A DNA stretch of 27,647 nt from Carex sylvatica (Eukaryota; Streptophyta; Magnoliopsida; Poales; Cyperaceae). A model generated the notes under the pieces. It saw only the letters and a program-made list of their open reading frames with translations, was not told the DNA's origin and searched no databases. Within the stretch, counting starts at the first letter, position 1; each line of letters opens with the position of its first letter. Of the stretch, positions 1-10,232 are shown piece by piece. The stretch spans positions 1 to 27,647 of the forward strand of contig CAXKVR010000556.1 of the NCBI GenBank assembly GCA_964058845.1, given 5' to 3'. The position numbers were made by a program, and so were the translations under genes.

Positions 1-558
1 ATTTCACATTTAATGGTTATTCTTAATTGCAAAAATTATAATAAGTCCATCAGTAAGTATGAGTTTTGTTTGTATTGTTGTACGCATTTATGAATTACAT
101 CCTAATTAATATATATATTATCAAATATTCTTAATTCATATTAAATTATTTTAATTAGACAATCATACATGATGGTATATAATTTATAATTATATTACAT
201 ATATGCTCAACATTGGATATATGATCCAACATGTTATGCACATGTCCAATCTCTGGTGATGACGGAACTTGAGTGCAGGTCAATGTGAGCATCACAAAGT
301 CAGGTGTTTTGCAATTGATAATTTTTTCATATGCAACAAGGTTTACAAGTATTTGTAAAAAAAATATAAAATTGATTTTCTATAAAACTTGTGATGTATA
401 AATCTTTAGTCTCGAATCAACATTTTCAAATCTCAAAACTGATATTTTGTCATTTAGAACAACATCTAGACCGTTCAGTGTTGTGCATAATATCACATCC
501 TTCAATAATAAAAATTTTATGATGATATTTTATGAACTTTCGAAATAGTATACTAAAT
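1..558. other. AT-rich intergenic stretch, nothing recognised
   Basis: No long open frame, RNA gene or repeat with clear ends is visible before the LINE insertion at 570. The sequence is strongly AT-rich. Confidence 0.5.
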
Positions 559-569
559 AGCTTTGTTCA
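559..569 (+). repeat. LINE target-site duplication, left copy
   Basis: AGCTTTGTTCA is repeated exactly at 2583-2593 after the A tail. The flanks outside the two copies do not match, so the shared word is limited to 11 bases. Confidence 0.9.
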
Positions 570-2582
570 TTGCGGCCGGTACTCTTAGTAAACTTTTCAA
601 CAAAGGGAGATAAACTTCCCTTTTGCAAGGATTAGGACCAAAGGCTATTGACTGATTCCCTCATACTAATTGTCATTATGCCGACGATACCATCATTTTT
701 TTTGAAAGCTGATCACAATAATGTAGAATATGCTTGGTGGACTTTATATGCATTTGAAGCCCTATCGGGTATTAAGGTCAATTACACCAAAACATCCCTT
801 TATACCATTAACACCAGTGAGGGGCCGAACTTTGCTCATATATTCCAATGCCACACAGCCTCCTTTCCTATGCAATATCTAGGATTACCATTGCATACAC
901 ACAAATTGAAAAGAGCAGATTGGTTCTTCATTATCGATAAGATAGAGAAGAAATTACAAAATTGGAAAGGGTCCATGCTATCAATTGGGGGGAGGATTAC
1001 ACTCCTCAACTCCGTGCTCTCTACAATCCCACTATATTTTATTTCCATATACAAAATTTCTAAGTTTGTTATAAAACGAATTGATCAAATTAGATGTCGA
1101 TTTTTATGGCTAATATTCCCTAATTAATTGGCCAACTACATGTTTAGCTAAAGATTTTGGTAGGTTAGGAATATTAGATCTCAAATAGATGAATATATCT
1201 CTCCTCATGAAATGGTTATGGAAATTTAAAGATCCTTCTTACTTTAGTGCGTGAAAACATATGATTTTACACAAATATTCACGTACAGCAAGTGAAGCTA
1301 GGTCAGGCTTTTGGGAGGCCATAACCTCTTTGAAACAGCTAGGACAAGCTTGTATTACTTATGACCTTGGGGAACATACTTCAGTTCTGTTTTGGCATGA
1401 TCTTTGGTATCAGAATTCTTCTATGGCATCCAAATATCCATACTTGTATGAAATATGTACCAATCCTGACATCTCTTTACAACTGGTAGTTAACTCTCAA
1501 GGTTCTGCGATTACTTTTAATAGATCTTTATTTGGTGTGATATACAATGAATGGTTAGAACTTCTTTATATCATAAGTCAATTATCCTTTACCCACTCTG
1601 AAGATAAACTTAGTTGGAGATGGGATTCCAAAGGCACTTTTACAGTTAGTTCCTTGTATAAATTTCTAAACTTTAGGGGTATTAAACCTAGAAATGCCAT
1701 TCTTTGGTGGAAACTACCAATTTCTATCAAGATCAGAATTTTTATGTAGTTAGCTTATAAAAATAGAATCCTTACAAAAGATAACTTGCTCAAACGAGGA
1801 TGGCAAGGATGTAATACTTGTCACTTTTGCAATCAACCTGAATCAATATAGCACTTGTTCTTTACTTGTCCTTTTACAAAACAAATCTGATTTTATATGG
1901 GCGCTTGTCAATCAGTTAGTGCCAATTGGTCAAAACTTTCTGATGTCATTCATTTTGCTCGATAATTACCATATTCTCAAAAAATTGCTTTGTTGATTGT
2001 TTGCAGTGCAGTTTGTTGGACATTGTGGAAACTTAGGAATGAGATGTGCTTTACAAATGGTAAGAAAAAAACTCATAGACAAATCCTCTTTCTAATTATC
2101 TCTCTTGTTCAATATTGGTCAGGTAATGCGAAAGCAAATGTGATGGACTCAATTGCACTTTGGATGCCAGTCAACATGGATGCGGTCCCTCTTGCCAGTT
2201 GGCACCCTGACGACATGATGGACGGCGGCGATGTTGAAGATACTAGAATGCAGATGGTGGTTTATGCTCCACCTAGTGATCCGATTGATTCTTGATGATA
2301 AACACTACTGCATATCAGTTTGGAGTGGCTGATAAGCCAAATTTTGTTTTAGACTTACTTTCCCTCAGCCCCTTTGTGAGGCTTTTATCAGTGATGTCTC
2401 TTTGTGGTTTATGTGGCCTCTTCTCTGTTTGGCAAGCCGTGTGTTTGGCTTTGATTTTTGCTGGAACTTGATGCTTAGGGTATCTCTAAGTTTAATTGCA
2501 TAACAAAACAGTAATGGTTGTGTAATTTAACTCTCTTCAATGAAGATGGGCTTGTGCCTTTTATCAAAAAAAAAAAAAAAAA
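570..2582 (+). mobile_element. 5'-truncated LINE (non-LTR retrotransposon)
   Basis: The element begins inside the reverse transcriptase, carries the C-terminal pol region and a 3' UTR of about 270 bases, and ends in an 18-base A run at 2566-2583. The 11-base word AGCTTTGTTCA occurs just before it (559-569) and just after the A tail (2583-2593), which is a target-site duplication. A ragged 5' end, an A tail and a variable-length duplication together are the signature of target-primed reverse transcription by a plant L1-type LINE. The last A may belong to either the tail or the duplication. No endonuclease or gag-like ORF1 remains. Confidence 0.93.
575..2295 (+). pseudogene. Broken LINE pol: reverse transcriptase C-terminus plus zf-RVT region
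   Basis: The RT catalytic box reads Tyr-Ala-Asp-Asp at 677-688. A frameshift near 705 moves the reading to the frame of 648-1127, which contains the conserved stretches FEALSGIKVNYTK, YLGLPLH and SIGGRITLLNSVL found after the YADD box in plant LINEs. A second shift near 1122 leads into the frame that runs from 1123 to 2295. That last frame carries in-frame stops (including 1747, 1849 and 1888) that mostly look like Trp or Gln codons converted to TAG or TGA. It also holds the zf-RVT cysteine/histidine pattern CNTCHFC followed by HLFFTC, and the WTLWKLRNEMCF motif typical of the C-terminal part. It cannot encode a working polymerase. Family assignment is secure at the level of plant L1-type LINE. 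Confidence 0.9.
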
Positions 2583-2593
2583 AGCTTTGTTCA
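2583..2593 (+). repeat. LINE target-site duplication, right copy
   Basis: Exact copy of 559-569, directly following the poly-A tail of the LINE. Confidence 0.9.
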
Positions 2594-3296
2594 GCACATG
2601 GGACAACATATAGAAGAAGATCCAGGATGTAGTGATTTGGCTCAGAATAGACTTGAATAGAAGTGTGAAAAGATTAAATTAGATTGAAATTTTACAACCA
2701 TTTTTTTTTTTTACATTTTTCACTCCATGCTTTATCCTAGTAGTGCTATGCACAACAATGTATTTATTGTACGCGCAACAAATGGAACCTATATTGTTAT
2801 TGTCTTTGTATTATATCTAACACATAATTTAGCAAAAAATATTACTATCTGCAGAATTCTAGCAACTAAAGTAGTCATAGTGCTCAATCATATAATTAAT
2901 TATTTTTTTAAAAAAACAATAGCAACAATGCCACGCATTTTAATTAAAAGGGATTATCACTCAATAATTTTTTATTATAATTATTTTTAAAATAAAATTT
3001 TAGCTCTAAATACAATATTATGGACATAACCTATATTATCGACATATCGTATCTATAAAATAAAAAATAATATATCACTCCATCTGGTATTTCAATATTA
3101 CTCATTCAGGGGTACATCTAAAGGGGACCGTGGAGAGTCACAATGACATGAATAGAAATATAATAAGAAATATCCAAAATTATAGTAATATTTATTAATT
3201 CTAATATATTATTATAAATAATGACCTCTCATATACCAATTCCGTTGCTATTTCTAACTCATCAAGCACAAGCACAAATACAAAAGACATGCATCT
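2594..3296. other. AT-rich intergenic stretch, nothing recognised
   Basis: The stretch contains poly-T and poly-A runs and short open frames without recognisable protein character. It lies between the LINE and the candidate solo LTR. Confidence 0.5.
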
Positions 3297-3301
3297 GCAT
3301 T

Positions 3302-3949
3302 TGATACGGGCTATCTCGGGACAGCAGGCCGTATACTAAAGAGGGCTTGGTTGGGCTCGTCCTACTAGAGAACACAGGTCGAGGGAAGACTAACTCGGTG
3401 AGATCAAGAGATGATCTCATATCTCCAAAGTCGGGGGACGACTTAGGAGATTGAGGGACAATCCCGGAAATATCGAACTCTTTCCTATATGATATCTCTG
3501 AGCGTGAGTGTGTAAGCGTGTGTTAATGGTGATCCGCCATTTTTCTGTCAAATGGAGGGCTTTATATAATGTGACATATGTACCGCCTCACTCATGCTAA
3601 GGTAAGTCAGTTTGTGGGTCAGTTATAAGATCATGTAATCGTAGTCACGATATAACCGGTGATTACGCGACGTCGTGAACGGTTATGTTGTAACCGATGT
3701 CGCGATCGGTTATAAGCAGTTTATCGTTCAAGATGCAACTTCGGGGCTTTAAACCGTGGGATACGAGTTATCTCAGCCCATTTAAGTTGGCCAATTATGG
3801 GCTCTCATTGTGATGGACTTCAATAATGAGCTTTGCATTGTATTCCGGATTAGCCTTTCAAAACGAGATCCTAATCCTGACCTTGTTTATAGTCCAGATT
3901 GAAGCTAAAAGAGTCTTAAAAACATGGCCTTAAAAACATGGCCCTATCG
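3302..3949 (+). mobile_element. Candidate solo LTR, 648 bp, with 5-bp duplication
   Basis: The element begins TGATACGGGC and ends GGCCCTATCG, imperfect inverted ends that fit TGATA...TATCA with the terminal CA changed to CG. The 5-base word GCATT flanks both sides (3297-3301 and 3950-3954). A TATA-like TTTATATAAT lies near 3561-3570, which suits an LTR promoter. The base composition is more GC-rich than its surroundings. No gag or pol is present, so it would be a solo LTR left by recombination. The superfamily is not determined; Ty3/gypsy is a guess. Strand follows the TATA-like motif. Confidence 0.6.
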
Positions 3950-3954
3950 GCATT

Positions 3955-4730
3955 ACATACGCAGCATAATGAATCACCGTAGGACCATAATGTATATATT
4001 TTTATTTTTTTCACTAAGAATACGGGATCTTTTTGTAAATATGGGAAAACAGAAAGTATTATTTGCAAAAGACGGGGAGGTTATTTGCAAATTGTAAATA
4101 TGATCCGCAAATCCGCAATTGTCATGGTAGACGACGGAAACTCGAAGGAATTCGTATCCCCTCAGGTTACCTGACTGAGTAGAATTGAATCGGACGAACC
4201 GAAAATGAATTAGCACAAATAATTCTCCCCTCTGTCATCTCGAATCCCGACCGACTGAGAATAAATCTGAGCCGTCCGTTTCAATTGTGTTGAGTCAGGT
4301 ACCTGGAAGATACGGATCCAACTCGAAGAATCTTTTTATTCCTTTTTCACAGAGAAAAAGGATTTTACCGTTGAGGCCTAGAACAAGGACGACACGTGTT
4401 TGTGATGTGTCGTTTACTCGTTTGTGCTCCTTATGTATTTATTTTTTATATAAGTACTGGCTATTAGTTTGTAATTGTGTTAAAGTTGGACTTTAGTTGG
4501 AGATTTCGAGGGTTAGTGTCAACTGTCAAGGTCCAAAATATTAATCAATCTAATCATAATGCAGACATTATTTATTCTACTGTTCATTTTGTTTTTCAAT
4601 TGCAATTTGCAAGCAACTATTCGATTTTCTATTTTTTGGTCTTCAAGGATAATGTACAGGTCAGTGAAATTAGAAAATTAGATAGCCTCCTTTTGAATGG
4701 GATAAGCGTTGAATTTTCTTTTCTCATTTT
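3955..4730. other. Intergenic stretch, no gene recognised
   Basis: Short open frames on both strands (for example 3974-4216 minus and 4287-4496 plus) show no protein family signature. The part from 4080 to 4420 is less AT-rich than its surroundings and may be an unrecognised repeat or the remains of a gene start, but nothing firm can be said. Confidence 0.4.
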
Positions 4731-4732
4731 AA

Positions 4733-4812
4733 GCATGATAATACTATTAATACACTTTTATCCGCCCTCTTTCTTTTTCAGACATGATAATAATAGTAAT
4801 ACACTTTTATCC
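4733..4812 (+). repeat. Short tandem duplication, 49-bp period
   Basis: CATGATAAT followed by TACACTTTTATCC occurs at 4734-4763 and again 49 bases later at 4783-4812, with a few substitutions between copies. It is a local duplication with no visible coding role. Confidence 0.75.
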
Positions 4813-4823
4813 CCCACCACCAC

Positions 4824-4839
4824 CACACACACACACACA
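4824..4839 (+). repeat. (CA)n microsatellite
   Basis: A short run of CA dinucleotides directly follows a CAC-trinucleotide stretch. Confidence 0.85.
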
Positions 4840-5082
4840 AAAGTAAAAATAATGCTTCTTTTATTCGGTTGTTGGTCATGTCATAACATGAGACTAAAGA
4901 CTAAAATTTATTTCTACTGTGATTAAAATAGTAAAAGATAGTTACATAATCACACTTTGATTAAATTTAATTATTATTTTCAAGTTTTAAATTAATTCAT
5001 AGAAAAATAATAACAAAATATACTAAGAAACAAAATTATTACCAATAAATTATAATTAAAAAATAATGTTAAAAAAATTGAT

Positions 5083-5161
5083 CACGTGACTGACGCAACT
5101 ATAATAGTAAAAGACGATTACGTTACGTGATCGATCCACGTCATGTCACGTGGCATGACGT
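5083..5161. promoter_or_regulatory. Cluster of six ACGT cores, including two G-boxes
   Basis: ACGT occurs at 5084, 5120, 5125, 5138, 5148 and 5158. The copies at 5083-5088 and 5147-5152 are palindromic CACGTG G-boxes. ACGT cores are bound by plant bZIP and bHLH factors. There is no gene nearby to regulate, since the next feature is a copia relic, so these could equally be subterminal repeats of an unrecognised transposon. Confidence 0.4.
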
Positions 5162-5563
5162 GCCGTGATAATTTTTTTTTCTCTAGTATAAAAGACTAGT
5201 TAGTCGTTAAAATTGTAATTAATTATTTTCTGATTAATCATTGAAAATATCATCCATCCATCTGCATTGTTATCGAAAATACATTTCGATTTGTAAATAA
5301 TGATGCTCTGTTTGAACTTCAAATCGAAGTTGGTCGTTTAGTTTTTTGTTGAATAAATGATCTAATAAATAATTTATTATAGATCAAGGATTTATATAAA
5401 AAATATATAAAATAGAAATATGCAGCCTAATGTAGACAAAAGGTAGATAAGTTCTAACAGTCATATTGACCTTGTTATATATACATAGCCAAAAAGATAT
5501 ACAACTTTTTCAAATATATAAATTGTCTTGTCTCCTCAGCTTTACATTTCTCAAAAAATAACA

Positions 5564-5575
5564 TAGTATCAGAGC
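5564..5575 (+). other. Primer-binding site for initiator Met tRNA (one mismatch)
   Basis: TAGTATCAGAGC matches the standard plant copia primer site TGGTATCAGAGC except for G to A at the second base. It directly follows the ACA end of the LTR, as expected. Confidence 0.85.
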
Positions 5576-5630
5576 TCTAAGATCTCTGACTACAAAATTC
5601 ATAAAACAACAACAAAATCACAAAGGGCAA

Positions 5631-6060
5631 ATGGCTCAAGAAGGACAACACGAGGCTACCAAAAATTCCTCCAAGCTCACAAATGCGTTGCTTAACGGCA
5701 AAAATTATCTTACATGGGCTAAGGCTACAGCAAGAGTGCTCAGCGGTCGAAAAATGCGTGAATACATCACGGGAGACAACAAAGTGTCCGAAATTGCAAA
5801 TCTGTTTTCGCTAACCGAAGCGGAGAAAAAAGCAATGAAAAAATGGAGAATCCAAAACGATAAAATCATAACATGGCTCACGAATTCTATGGAACCGTCC
5901 ATTGCAGAGCTATTCCTTCTTTCCGACATGGCTTTTGAGCTATGGCAAGCCGTGAAAGATATGTATGGATAAAAAAATAATTATTCCAATATATATCAGC
6001 TCAAATTAGAAATTTAACAAGAAAAATAAGGCAGAGGAGACACGTATACAATAATTCTGG
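5631..6060 (+). pseudogene. Copia gag N-terminal fragment
   Basis: The frame starting at 5631 encodes 113 residues, with the N-terminal gag pattern LNGKNYLTWAKATARVLSGR and then WLTNSMEPSIAELFL and FELWQAVKDMYG. This is the plant copia gag (UBN2/DUF4219-like) region that normally precedes the zinc knuckle. The stop at 5970 follows DMYG, and the same frame continues with gag-like sequence (NNYSNIYQLKLEI) interrupted by two more TAA codons. Family members usually have Gln at such sites, so C-to-T decay of CAA codons is a likely cause. No zinc knuckle or later domain is seen. Confidence 0.85.
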
Positions 6061-7568
6061 ATCCCTATATATTATAAGGAGATCTATCTTATATTATTTT
6101 ACAAAGCAAGACTTAGTTGGCATCTCCTCTCTAATTTTCCAATTTGCAATTTTAAATGTTTCAATTGTCAAATTGTGACGTAATTAACACAAAAATCATA
6201 GGAAAAATAAATGAAGGAATTGAGCTTGGAATTTTTAAATGGCAAGATAGATTTTATGTATGTCAGAAGGTTCTAAATAGCGCGCTATAGTGGTTTCAGA
6301 TCATAAAAGTTATGACGTTATCGGCATTTTTTTTAATCAGTCTGTTATAACACAATAAATGCTATTTAAAATGTCAGATTTATAGAAAAAATATATATTT
6401 TTTTTTTCAGATATTGTAAAAAGATATAAGATGGAACTTTTAACGGTGTGATCCAGTTAGTTAAACATAATTAACATATTGTAAAATATATTCCAATAAG
6501 TTCCTAATGGATTAGTATCATCACACTGTAAAATTATAAAATATTCATGGCACACAATATTCCACTGAGTATTTATTTTTCACATCCAGGAAGGATAGTA
6601 AGAAAATATTTAAAATAATATAGAACTCTAGCTCTATTTGTATTTTTGACGTTGATATAACATTGAATAGTTGAAATAGTCGTAGTCCATTGGGAAAAAA
6701 ACCTAAATTGAAGCTAAGAGCACACAAAAAAAAAACTTTTTACTTTTTACAAAGTACCAGGCAGTGCTAAACTCGGTACCATGTTAAGAGTTCATCGACT
6801 TTCTTTTTCAGTAAGGAATTGTGTTCCTTGATTGCAACTTTAATTTTACAAGGTTTTATTCAGAAGCAATCCTACCGACAAGCCAGAGGTGTTCAGCTAT
6901 TTTTACAATTTAAATTTTTAATTATTTACATCAAAATTTAATTATATTTTAAAAAATTATATAGTTCAACTATCCTCATAAAATAAAATGTTAAATTTGT
7001 GATTGTAGCTTATTATTATTATTTTTTAAATTTTGTCAGTGACTATCAAGTATTGTGTATTTGTAATGGTTAGAATTTTACTTCAAGGTTGTGAGGTTGT
7101 AGGTATTTAGGTTCAAATTGGTGTGACTATACATTATGTATTTTATATTTCAAACCCCTCATCTAAATTTTTAATTATGCCCCGTTTGATTAAACCGCAA
7201 TATAATTCATAACTTTGAAAATCAGTCAAATGGATATAAAAAAAAAGTAAAATAGATATCTTTGATATATTTTAGATAAATTATGTATTAAATTTTGCAG
7301 AACACGAAAATATATTTGTCATCTATGAATCTATCTATTTGAAAAATTAACTAGTTCGATTTTATCAAAATTTGATCGGTGATTCATATTTTAAATTTGT
7401 CAAATTTGAGACATAGCATATCTAAACGATAGAGAAAATGTTAATAATTTTATTTAATTATTTTAATAACTATTTTGTCGATTATTATCAATAAATATTT
7501 TTTTTAGTGGATCAATAAATATTGTTGTCAACATGAAACATGTATATCTTGAGTAGAATTAGGGTGTA
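6061..7568. other. AT-rich intergenic stretch, nothing firm
   Basis: No gene-like frame is present. The phrase CCCCGTTTGATT near 7182 resembles the end of a MITE, but I could not find a matching opposite end. The short frame on the minus strand at 6545-6727 has no recognisable protein character. Confidence 0.5.
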
Positions 7569-7942
7569 CTTAAGCTCACCAAATCTCTTTGTGAGCTTAA
7601 TTTAAAAATTCATTGAATTGGTTTCAAATAATACATCCAAATTGTTGAAACCGATTTACTTCACGAGTGATGCGTTTACATGTCAATTTTATAATTTTTG
7701 AATTAATTTAGTGTAAAGTCAAGCAGTCAAAAAAGATGGTTTATAAGTTAATTTTAATGTGTTCATTTTTCATAATTTTTTGACTGCTTGACTTTACATT
7801 AAATTAGTTTGAAAATTTATAAATTTGACATGTAAATTCATCACTCGTAAAATTAATCGGTTTCAACGATTTAGATATGTTGCTTGAAACCAATTCAATG
7901 AATTTTTTAATTAAAGCTCACAAAAGACTTGGTGAGCTTAAG
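7569..7942. mobile_element. 374-bp foldback element (near-palindrome)
   Basis: The left arm (about 7569-7734) and right arm (about 7776-7942) are inverted copies separated by a loop of about 41 bases. Matching outer ends are CTTAAGCTCACC and GGTGAGCTTAAG; matching inner ends are GTAAAGTCAAGCAGTCAAAA and its complement. Each outer end carries a further small palindrome: TTAAGCTCAC/GTGAGCTTAA at 7570-7600, and AAGCTCAC/GTGAGCTT at 7914-7939. The arms differ at scattered positions, so this is an old insertion. I could not define a target-site duplication, so the superfamily is open. A transcript would fold into a long hairpin. Confidence 0.85.
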
Positions 7943-8384
7943 AACGAAACCGAATCTTCTGTCTCTCTGGGGACAGAAATTTTCTAACCCCAGAGTCACT
8001 GTATGTGGATCCGAGATGAATCTCCAATACAAAAATGAATAAGAACTGGCTCCCTTTAACAGTGATCAATCTCATATATTGACTAAATGAACAGAAAATT
8101 CCTGCACACAGAAAGCAGAAAATTTGAGTTCCTTAAGAACACCCTACTCGTATATCTTCCCTTGCAAGAACTATTTTGGTATCCCGTCAGGTGGAATGGA
8201 AGACATCATAATCATACCATCTAGTGGAAAAAAAAATAAAAGCTGGTATCACGTGAGAATATATCCCAGGGTTTGGTGAAAAGGCAGCACTTAAATTTCT
8301 AATTCTATCTGTCGGAACTGTCCGGATGAAGAATTTTTTATTCGTAAAAAATATTATAAAATTAAATATAGAGTACATTGGATT
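7943..8384. other. Intergenic stretch between two small elements
   Basis: No gene-like frame or repeat is visible. The short minus-strand frame at 8187-8378 is not convincing. Confidence 0.45.
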
Positions 8385-8393
8385 TTCGATACA

Positions 8394-8567
8394 GGAAATA
8401 AATCTGCTGTGATTCTTTGGAATCGCAGAATCCTGTTTTTTTTTAATTAAATCATTCAGTTTTTGGAATACACGGATTTCAAAAACAGTTGATTTTAAGC
8501 ACGAATCTCAAAATAAATGAATGATTTGATTTGAAAAAGCATGAAGAATCGCAGCAGATTTATTTCC
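8394..8567. mobile_element. 174-bp MITE with perfect 9-bp target duplication
   Basis: Terminal inverted repeats of about 24 bases begin GGAAATAAATCTGCTG on the left and end with the complement, CAGCAGATTTATTTCC, on the right, with one difference in the next few bases (TGATTCTT against CGATTCTT). The flanking word TTCGATACA is identical at 8385-8393 and 8568-8576. A 9-base duplication is characteristic of Mutator-like elements, so this is most likely a non-autonomous MULE-derived MITE. No coding capacity. Confidence 0.9.
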
Positions 8568-8576
8568 TTCGATACA

Positions 8577-8892
8577 TATGACCTTTAAAATTGGCTCATA
8601 TCCAAACCCTTTATTTATTTATTTTTCCGGTAAAATTAGTCTAAGCTCATGTGTCAGTTGGTTTGGACCCGTGCCAATATTACAGATTCAAACTTTGGGT
8701 TGATATCAATTTTTACAGGTCCTTACATGCATCGAAAATCAAACATATTATTTTATAATATTTTTTTATGAATAAATTCTCGGTTGGAAGTGCAAGCAAA
8801 AGATGTTGTTTTCGCTTGAATATCAAAAGATAAAATTATTCGAGTTTGCATAATATTTTATTTATAGAAACTATTTTAAAAAGTTATAGACT
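8577..8892. other. Intergenic stretch, nothing recognised
   Basis: AT-rich sequence with no gene-like frame lies between two small inverted-repeat elements. Confidence 0.45.
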
Positions 8893-9095
8893 ATTAGATT
8901 GATTGGACCTATATTTCGATTTCATATAAGGAATCAAAAAAAATTCCTAGTTCCTATAAGAATTTATGAATCGTACAGTAGCATGTTTCAGAAAATTCAT
9001 CTAATATTTTGAAGGAACTGAAATTTTTCTAAAGGAACTAGAAAAGAAATTAGTCCTTCCATGAAATCAAAATATAAATACAATCAATCGATTCC
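8893..9095. mobile_element. Probable degenerate foldback MITE of about 200 bp
   Basis: Inverted similarity links ATTGATTGG...TATATTTCGATTTCAT at about 8898-8924 with the complement of ATGAAATCAAAATATA...CAATCAAT at about 9061-9088. Inside these, CTAGTTCCTATA near 8947 pairs with TAAAGGAACTAG near 9033. The ends are blurred and I cannot assign a target duplication, so the limits are approximate. Confidence 0.5.
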
Positions 9096-9269
9096 TATAT
9101 TATTTTATATTAATTTCTATTATAAAAAGCTCTCCAAGATTTGGTCGCTGCCACCTGCCATTATGGTGGAATTCATATCATCTTCATTACTTCGGAGCGG
9201 AATCTTTTATAATTAATGAATCTGGACCGTTATTTTTAACTTGGCACGAACCTCAAAGTTCAATAATAG

Positions 9270-9795
9270 TAGGGCTGTCAAAAAAGCTCGCGGCTCGTAG
9301 CTCGCTCGCTAACAGCTCGCTCGGTAGTGGACCGAGCTGTTAACGAGTCAGCTCAGTTCAGGCTCGAGCCAAAATAAACGAGCTGAGCCAAGAGTCAGCT
9401 CGGACCGGGCCAACTCGGCTTGTTAAGCTATAGTGAATTTAGGGTTTAGCCCCGTATAATTTTAAGTCTAGTCCCATTTTCAAAGGCGTAATTATGCAAA
9501 ATTGATGTATTTTTGATCTGGGAAGAAAGGATATGGGCTTCAGTTACTTGAAGATGTGCCTGCTGGACGATTTCTTAATTTTTTTAAATGAACTTTCTTA
9601 TTTTTATATTTTAGAATTTGTATAATAGTAGTTCAATAAAGCCCAGCGAGCTAGCTCGGACTGGCTTGTCACGAGCGAGGCAGGAGTTTTTGGCTCGGGT
9701 GACCTAGGTCCAGCTCGCTCGGTCCAAGCTCAGGCCAAAATAAACGAGCCGAGCTAAGGCCCAGCTCAGCCCAAACCAGCTCGTTTACACCCCTA
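9270..9795. mobile_element. hAT-type non-autonomous element, 526 bp
   Basis: The element begins TAGGGCTGTCAA and ends TTTACACCCCTA, which are imperfect inverted ends of the CAGGGGTGTAAACGAGC type common in plant hAT-derived elements. It is flanked by AATAATAG (9262-9269) and AATAATAC (9796-9803), an 8-base duplication with one mismatch. The interior is rich in GCTCG and CGAGC words. CCAAAATAAACGAGC occurs twice in the same orientation, near 9370 and 9734. The open frame on the minus strand here has no protein meaning. Confidence 0.8.
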
Positions 9796-9908
9796 AATAA
9801 TACTACCCCTTGCGCTGGTCCAAATCCCAAAACAATGAGATTTAATGTAAAATGATACATATCCTCTACGATATTGGAGAGGAGTTGAATCCATCATGTG
9901 AACACTTA

Positions 9909-10047
9909 GGGCATGTTCGACGCACTATCGAAAATAGGTGTAGGCATAGAAATTGAACTGTTTGTTACTGTTTCTGTTGAAAAAAAAAATTCAGTTAAAC
10001 TGAATTTTTATTTTCCCACGCGAACAGTAACGAAGCCTAACAAGCCC
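9909..10047. mobile_element. Tourist-like (PIF/Harbinger) MITE, 139 bp
   Basis: The trinucleotide TTA flanks both ends (9906-9908 and 10048-10050), as expected for PIF/Harbinger insertion. The ends GGGCATGTTCG and the complement of AACAAGCCC are imperfect inverted repeats like the common plant GGGCTTGTTTGG terminus. The centre holds the palindrome TTCAGTTAAACTGAA. A 3-base duplication is weak evidence alone; the combination with end type and size makes the call reasonable. Confidence 0.65.
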
Positions 10048-10097
10048 TTAACTTGTCTAACAATTTTCAGTGCTTTCCTGTAAATGGTGAATCGGAG

Positions 10098-10191
10098 TAG
10101 GGGGTGCAAACGGATAGGATAGTGATAAAATTATATCTGTATTCGCTTTTAATTTTCAGATACAGATACAGATCGGATATCGAATATCCGT

Positions 10192-10232
<41 letters not shown>

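Larger units (their letters stand above)
5470..6060 (+). mobile_element. Ty1/copia retrotransposon relic: LTR end, primer site, gag start
   Basis: The order LTR 3' part, primer-binding site and gag is preserved. An LTR-like segment ends in ACA at 5561-5563, then comes a tRNA-iMet-type primer site, then a 57-base leader, then gag. The LTR start cannot be located, so the left limit is arbitrary. After about 6060 no gag, protease, integrase or polymerase similarity is visible, so the element is truncated or deeply eroded. Confidence 0.8.

Noticed and set aside
4287..4926. Two overlapping plus-strand frames of 69 and 149 codons
   Set aside because: No domain, no codon bias and no homology that I can recognise; the second spans a local duplication and a microsatellite.
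9669..9860. Minus-strand open frame of 63 codons
   Set aside because: It lies across the end of the hAT-type element and reflects its CGAGC repeats.
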